64,000 bases of DNA from Mycobacterium sp. SVM_VP21 (GTDB lineage Bacteria > Actinomycetota > Actinomycetes > Mycobacteriales > Mycobacteriaceae). The notes under the pieces are model-generated. The model made no database searches. It worked only from the letters and a program-made list of their open reading frames with translations, and was not told the origin of the DNA. Shown here piece after piece: positions 60,132-64,000 of the stretch. Location: NCBI GenBank assembly GCA_024758765.1, contig CP101406.1:806001-870000 (forward strand), in the 5' to 3' direction. The position numbers were made by a program, and so were the translations under genes. Positions within the stretch are counted from its first letter, which is position 1. Each line of letters opens with the position of its first letter.

Positions 60132-61090
60132 CACCCGGGAACCCATCGACGCCGTTGATGAACAGCCGCTCGCCGAGAGGCGAGCGGCTGTTCCGGGCGG
60201 CCGCGGTCGCCGCTGGATCGACCGTGGTGGTGGCGATCGCGCTGATCGCGATCTTCCTGCTGGTGCGTGCTGTCCCGTCGCTGCTCGCCAACAACGCGAA
60301 CTTCTTCACCAGCCCCGAGTTCAACACCAACGATCCCGACGACCTGTCGTTCGGCATCCGGGACCTGCTGATGGTCACGGTGTTGAGCTCGGTATTCGCG
60401 TTGGCGCTGGCGGTGCCGATTTCGGTCGGTATCGCGATTTTCCTCACCCAGTACGCGCCCCGGCGGCTGACCCGACCCTTTGCCGTGGTGATCGACCTGC
60501 TGGCAGCGGTGCCGTCCATCATCTTCGGCCTCTGGGGGATCTTCGTGCTGGCGCCGATGCTGGTGCCGTTGATGCGATTCCTGCGAAGCCACTTGGGCTG
60601 GCTGTTCCTGTTCCATCAGGGCAACGTGTCACTGGCCGGCGGTGGCACGATCTTCACCGCGGGCATCGTGCTGGCGGTGATGATCCTGCCGATCATCACT
60701 TCGGTCTCGCGGGAGGTGTTTCGTCAGACGCCCTTCGCCCACATCGAAGCCGCCCAGGCCCTGGGCGCCACTCGCTGGGAAGTGGTCCGCATGGCAGTGC
60801 TGCCCTACGGCCGCAGCGGCGTGATCGCCGCGGCGATGCTGGGCCTGGGGCGGGCGCTGGGCGAGACGGTCGCGATGCTGATCATTCTGCGGGCCGCGGC
60901 GAAGCCTGGGAATTGGTCGCTGTTCGACGGCGGGTACACGTTCGCATCCAAAATCGCGTCGGCGGCCGCGGAGTTCAGCGCCCCACTGCCGACCGGCGCC
61001 TACATCGCCGCGGGGTTCGCATTGTTCGCACTCACATTCTTCGTCAATGCCGCCGCTCGCGCGGTGGCCGGCGGCAAGGTCAACGGATGA
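60128..61090 (+). CDS. pstC: Phosphate ABC transporter permease PstC
   Basis: 320-residue membrane permease with six or so hydrophobic segments. The permease loop is [29 protein letters not shown] (in blocks EAAQALGAT and VLPYGRSG). GTG 60128 overlaps the pstS stop (GTGA), and the end overlaps pstA by 4 bases. Confidence 0.95.
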   Translation: MTPGNPSTPLMNSRSPRGERLFRAAAVAAGSTVVVAIALIAIFLLVRAVPSLLANNANFFTSPEFNTNDPDDLSFGIRDLLMVTVLSSVFALALAVPISVGIAIFLTQYAPRRLTRPFAVVIDLLAAVPSIIFGLWGIFVLAPMLVPLMRFLRSHLGWLFLFHQGNVSLAGGGTIFTAGIVLAVMILPIITSVSREVFRQTPFAHIEAAQALGATRWEVVRMAVLPYGRSGVIAAAMLGLGRALGETVAMLIILRAAAKPGNWSLFDGGYTFASKIASAAAEFSAPLPTGAYIAAGFALFALTFFVNAAARAVAGGKVNG

Positions 61091-62001
61091 CCGCCCAAGT
61101 GCTCGACGCACCGGTCAAACCATCGGTGCCACAGCGCCGCCATCACCTCAGCATGCGGCGCCGGTTGACGGACAAGATTGCCACGGCCGCGTTCGTGGCC
61201 TCGTTCGGCGTCGCGGCGGTCCCATTGGTCTGGCTGCTCTGGGTCGTGGTAGCCCGCGGCTGGCACGCAATCAGCAATCTCAGCTGGTGGACGCACTCAC
61301 TACGCGGCGTCCTACCCGAAGAATTCGCCGGCGGGGTGTACCACGCGCTGTACGGCACCGTGGTGCAGGCTGGGGTGGCCGCGGTGCTGGCGGTACCGCT
61401 GGGTCTTATGACGGCGATCTACCTGATCGAGTACGGCGGCGGCCGGTGGGCGCGATTGACCACCTTCATGGTCGACGTGCTGGCCGGGGTGCCCTCGATC
61501 GTGGCATCGCTGTTCGTCTTCAGCCTGTGGATCGCCACCCTCAAATTCGAGCAGAGTGCGTTCGCGGTGTCGCTGGCGCTGGCTCTGCTGATGTTGCCGA
61601 TCGTGGTGCGCTCCACCGAGGAGATGCTGCGTCTGGTCCCCGACGAACTGCGGGAGGCCAGCTACGCACTGGGGGTGCCGCGATGGAAGACCATCCTGCG
61701 CATCGTCATCCCCACCGCGCTCTCGGGGATTCTGTCGGGAATCTTTTTGTCGATCGCCCGGATCATCGGTGAGACCGCCCCCGTACTGGTGCTGGTGGGC
61801 TACAGCCGCTCGATCAACTACGACATCTTTCACGACAACATGGCCTCGCTGCCGCTGCTGATCTACTCCGAGCTGGGGAATCCGGAGGCGGCTGGGGCTG
61901 CCCGGGTCTGGGGTGCGGCGCTGACGCTGATCATCCTGGTCGCGATGAGCGCGATCGTGGCAGCCGTGGCGACTCGGCTCACCTCGGTCCACGATCGCTG
62001 A
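61087..62001 (+). CDS. pstA: Phosphate ABC transporter permease PstA
   Basis: 304-residue second permease of the Pst system, with several membrane helices and the coupling loop [25 protein letters not shown] ([21 protein letters not shown]). ATG 61087 overlaps pstC. No pstB ATPase follows; as in M. tuberculosis, where phoT/pstB lies elsewhere, the ATPase must be supplied from another locus. Confidence 0.95.
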   Translation: MTAQVLDAPVKPSVPQRRHHLSMRRRLTDKIATAAFVASFGVAAVPLVWLLWVVVARGWHAISNLSWWTHSLRGVLPEEFAGGVYHALYGTVVQAGVAAVLAVPLGLMTAIYLIEYGGGRWARLTTFMVDVLAGVPSIVASLFVFSLWIATLKFEQSAFAVSLALALLMLPIVVRSTEEMLRLVPDELREASYALGVPRWKTILRIVIPTALSGILSGIFLSIARIIGETAPVLVLVGYSRSINYDIFHDNMASLPLLIYSELGNPEAAGAARVWGAALTLIILVAMSAIVAAVATRLTSVHDR

Positions 62002-62014
62002 ACCAAACTATTAA

Positions 62015-62078
62015 CCCCGCGGTTCAGCGAGCTTCGACGCAGGAGAAGCGAAGTTGGAGCCGCGAAATTAACCCAGCG
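62015..62078. repeat. 64-bp interspersed palindromic repeat, copy B
   Basis: Gap-free match to 27648-27711, 53 of 64 bases identical by eye. The arms are less perfect here (CGCGGTT with AGCCGCG, plus inner CTTCG/CGAAG). The last 11 bases encode the C-terminal residues and stop codon of pknD, so the element overlaps the gene's end. Lies between convergent pstA and pknD. Confidence 0.8.
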
Positions 62079-64000
62079 GTTCCGTGCCGCCGACCAGTTT
62101 CACCACCCGGTTGTTGCCCCGGTCGGCGACGTAAAGGGCGTCGTCCGCACCGACCACGACCTGCAGCGGAGTGTTCAGCCCGGTGAACGGCAACTTCGTC
62201 TGCGTATTGGACCCGGCGGTCAGCTTCAGCACGGTGTGGCTGTCGTGGTTGGTGACGAAGACGTTGCCGGCCCCGTCAACGGTGACGCCCCACGGTGCAT
62301 CGAGACCGGTGAACGGGAGCACGCTCTGGGTATTGGATCCCGCGGCGAGCCGCACCACCCGATCGTTGTCGGTGTCGGTGACGTAGACGTTGCCGGAGGA
62401 GTCGACAGCCACGTCGTCGGGGTTGTGCAACCCGGCGAACGGCAGCACCACCTGGGCGTCTGCGCCAGCCGGCAACTTGACCACCCGGTTGTTACCCCGG
62501 TCGGCGACGTAGACGCTGCCGTCCTTGTCCACCACCAGGCCCTCCGGATAATTCAGCCCGGTGAACGGCAGCTCGGACTGGACGTGGGAATCCGGGTCCA
62601 GCTTCACCACCCGATTGTTGAAGTCGGTGACGTACACCGCGCCGGCCCGATCGACGGCTACGCCCTGCGGCTCGTAGAGCCCGGTGAACGGCAGCATCAC
62701 CGGAGTCTTCGATCCCGGTTCCAGCTTCACCACGCGGCCGTACATGCTCTGGTTGGTGACGTAGACGTTTCCGCTGCTGTCCAGCGCCAACCCGCCCGGG
62801 GAGAGCCGGAAGCTCAGGCCCTCCAAGGGCAACACACTCTGTCCGTTCGCCGACGCCGACGCCCCGGGAGATTTCTCCGAATGGTGGGTGACCGCGTAGC
62901 CGCCCACACCGACTGCTACCAGCAGCGCCGCGGCAGCCGCGGCCGGCACCAGCCATCGGCGATCTCTGCGGTTCTTTGCCTCGGCGGCAAAAGCCGGTGC
63001 GGCTGCCGCGGGCTGCTGCGCCGGCCGGTCCCGCCAACCGGTGATGGCGGGACGCACCTGAGTCTGCTCGTGCGGTTGGTCGTAGGAGTTCGCGTAGGCG
63101 CGGTGTTCGTAGCTGGCCGGCGTTTGGCGGTAGCCGTTGGCGGGAGAGCTCCCGCCGCCGTTGGTGGCGGCACCGACCGCGCTGGCCATTCGGGTGGCCA
63201 CCCCGCCCTGCTGGACGATCATCGCGGCCTGATGCTGCTCTGCGGTGGTCAGCGCGTCGTGTGCGGCACGTGCCAGGTCGCCGGCGCTGCTGTATCGCTG
63301 CCGCGGATTCTTCGCCATCCCCCTGGCGATCACCTGGTCCAATCCGACCGGCACCACGCCCGGCCGCAGCTGACTGGGCCGCGGGGCGGGCTCCATCAGA
63401 TGGGAGGCGATCAGTCGTTCGATGGTCTCGGTCCGGTACGGCTGTTGACCGCTCAGACACTCGCTCAGCACACAGGCCAGTGAATAGATGTCGGCACGGT
63501 AGTCGACCTCGGCCCCACTGAACCGCTCTGGCGCCATGTAGTTGTAGGTGCCCAGCGCCATTCCGGTCTGCGTCAGGCCGGGATCTGCCGCGGCGCGGGC
63601 GATCCCGAAATCGACCAGGTAGGCGAAATCATCCCGGGTGAGCAGGATGTTCGCCGGCTTGATGTCGCGATGGGTGATTCCGCCGGCGTGCGCGGCGTCC
63701 AGGGCGGCGGCCACCTGTTCGATCACCGCCACGGCTCGCGCCGGGGGCAGCGGGCCGGACCGCTGCAACTCCATGCCGAGGTCATTGCCGTCGATCAGCC
63801 GCATCTCGACGAACATCTGACCGTCGATCTCGCCGTAGTCGTGGATGGGCACCACATGCGGCTCGGTAAGCCGGCCTGCCGCGTCGGCCTCGCGCTGCAT
63901 CCGGGTTCGGAATGCCGGATTGCCCGACAGCACGGGGGCAATCAGCTTCAGTGCGACCGATCGGTGCTTGCGGGTGTCCTCGGCCTCATAGACCTCACCC
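62068..64000 (-). CDS. pknD: Serine/threonine kinase PknD with NHL beta-propeller, N-terminus outside window
   Basis: At least 643 residues; the first few lie beyond base 64000. Kinase domain: ATP-binding Lys in VALKLIAPVL, catalytic HRDIKPAN, DFG in LVDFGIARA, and GTYNYMAPE. A Gly/Gln-rich juxtamembrane linker leads to one membrane helix (WLVPAAAAAALLVAVGVGGYAV). The extracellular part has six NHL-like repeats, each with VAVD…GNVYVTD…NRVVKL, forming a propeller sensor. PknD is linked to phosphate/osmotic signalling in mycobacteria; location beside pst genes matches M. tuberculosis. Confidence 0.95.
   Translation of the reverse strand, partial: GEVYEAEDTRKHRSVALKLIAPVLSGNPAFRTRMQREADAAGRLTEPHVVPIHDYGEIDGQMFVEMRLIDGNDLGMELQRSGPLPPARAVAVIEQVAAALDAAHAGGITHRDIKPANILLTRDDFAYLVDFGIARAAADPGLTQTGMALGTYNYMAPERFSGAEVDYRADIYSLACVLSECLSGQQPYRTETIERLIASHLMEPAPRPSQLRPGVVPVGLDQVIARGMAKNPRQRYSSAGDLARAAHDALTTAEQHQAAMIVQQGGVATRMASAVGAATNGGGSSPANGYRQTPASYEHRAYANSYDQPHEQTQVRPAITGWRDRPAQQPAAAAPAFAAEAKNRRDRRWLVPAAAAAALLVAVGVGGYAVTHHSEKSPGASASANGQSVLPLEGLSFRLSPGGLALDSSGNVYVTNQSMYGRVVKLEPGSKTPVMLPFTGLYEPQGVAVDRAGAVYVTDFNNRVVKLDPDSHVQSELPFTGLNYPEGLVVDKDGSVYVADRGNNRVVKLPAGADAQVVLPFAGLHNPDDVAVDSSGNVYVTDTDNDRVVRLAAGSNTQSVLPFTGLDAPWGVTVDGAGNVFVTNHDSHTVLKLTAGSNTQTKLPFTGLNTPLQVVVGADDALYVADRGNNRVVKLVGGTEPLG

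Noticed and set aside
62236..63483. 415-codon plus-strand frame opposite pknD
   Set aside because: Antisense shadow of the NHL-repeat and linker region of the kinase.

Overview
The window comes from a high-GC actinobacterium, almost certainly a Mycobacterium sensu lato. The evidence is two very large PGRS-type glycine-rich genes, a complete mycofactocin locus, a DesA1 acyl-ACP desaturase, a PknD-type kinase with an NHL propeller, DUF732, FadD19/FadE34-like enzymes, and a sulfatase with its formylglycine-generating enzyme lying inside the ribosomal protein cluster, as I recall for M. tuberculosis. The species cannot be fixed from sequence alone. The gene blocks are joined differently from M. 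tuberculosis, and the PGRS proteins have no PE domain, so this is a non-tuberculous species.

Layout. 1-12300: two PGRS proteins on the minus strand (the first cut by the window edge), each with a twin-arginine-containing export signal instead of a PE domain. Between them lie a serine-hydrolase esterase, a DUF732 protein and the SppA peptidase. 12656-27328: the S10 and spc ribosomal operons on the minus strand. They are split between rpsQ and rplN by an orphan plus-strand EccE-like type VII secretion gene and by atsA plus its FGE. 27329-30154: divergent region with an interspersed palindromic repeat, a DUF4442 hotdog protein, paired hairpin repeats and a lipoprotein-like carboxylesterase. 30155-38683: a cytochrome P450 and the mycofactocin cluster mftA-B-C-D-E-F-G with divergent mftR. 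38902-43737: acyl-CoA ligase, two-domain FadE34-type acyl-CoA dehydrogenase and an IclR regulator. 43983-49360: accessory genes comprising a small secreted Gly/Pro protein, a decayed FAD-monooxygenase remnant, a TetR/SRPBCC/F420-LLM operon, an aldehyde dehydrogenase and a second TetR. 49470-64000: desA1, dus, an LCP cell-wall ligase, phoU, hrpA, pstS-pstC-pstA and pknD (cut by the right edge).

Functional links. The mft genes make the redox cofactor mycofactocin from the MftA C-terminal Val-Tyr; the P450, FadD and FadE genes beside it suggest a lipid, alcohol or sterol oxidation neighbourhood. The pst/phoU genes form a phosphate uptake and signalling set without pstB, preceded by a period-11 repeat array that looks like a response-regulator site. 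Several palindromes mark probable operators: upstream of the P450, inside the mft operon before mftE, and over the promoters of desA1, of the TetR at 44782 and of the IclR gene.

Best candidates for something new: the PE-less PGRS proteins with a conserved exported N-terminal domain; the orphan EccE gene with a six-codon coupled leader ORF inside the ribosomal cluster; a 64-bp palindromic repeat present twice 34 kb apart; and the internal regulatory gap of the mft operon. No rRNA, tRNA, CRISPR array, insertion sequence or phage gene was seen.
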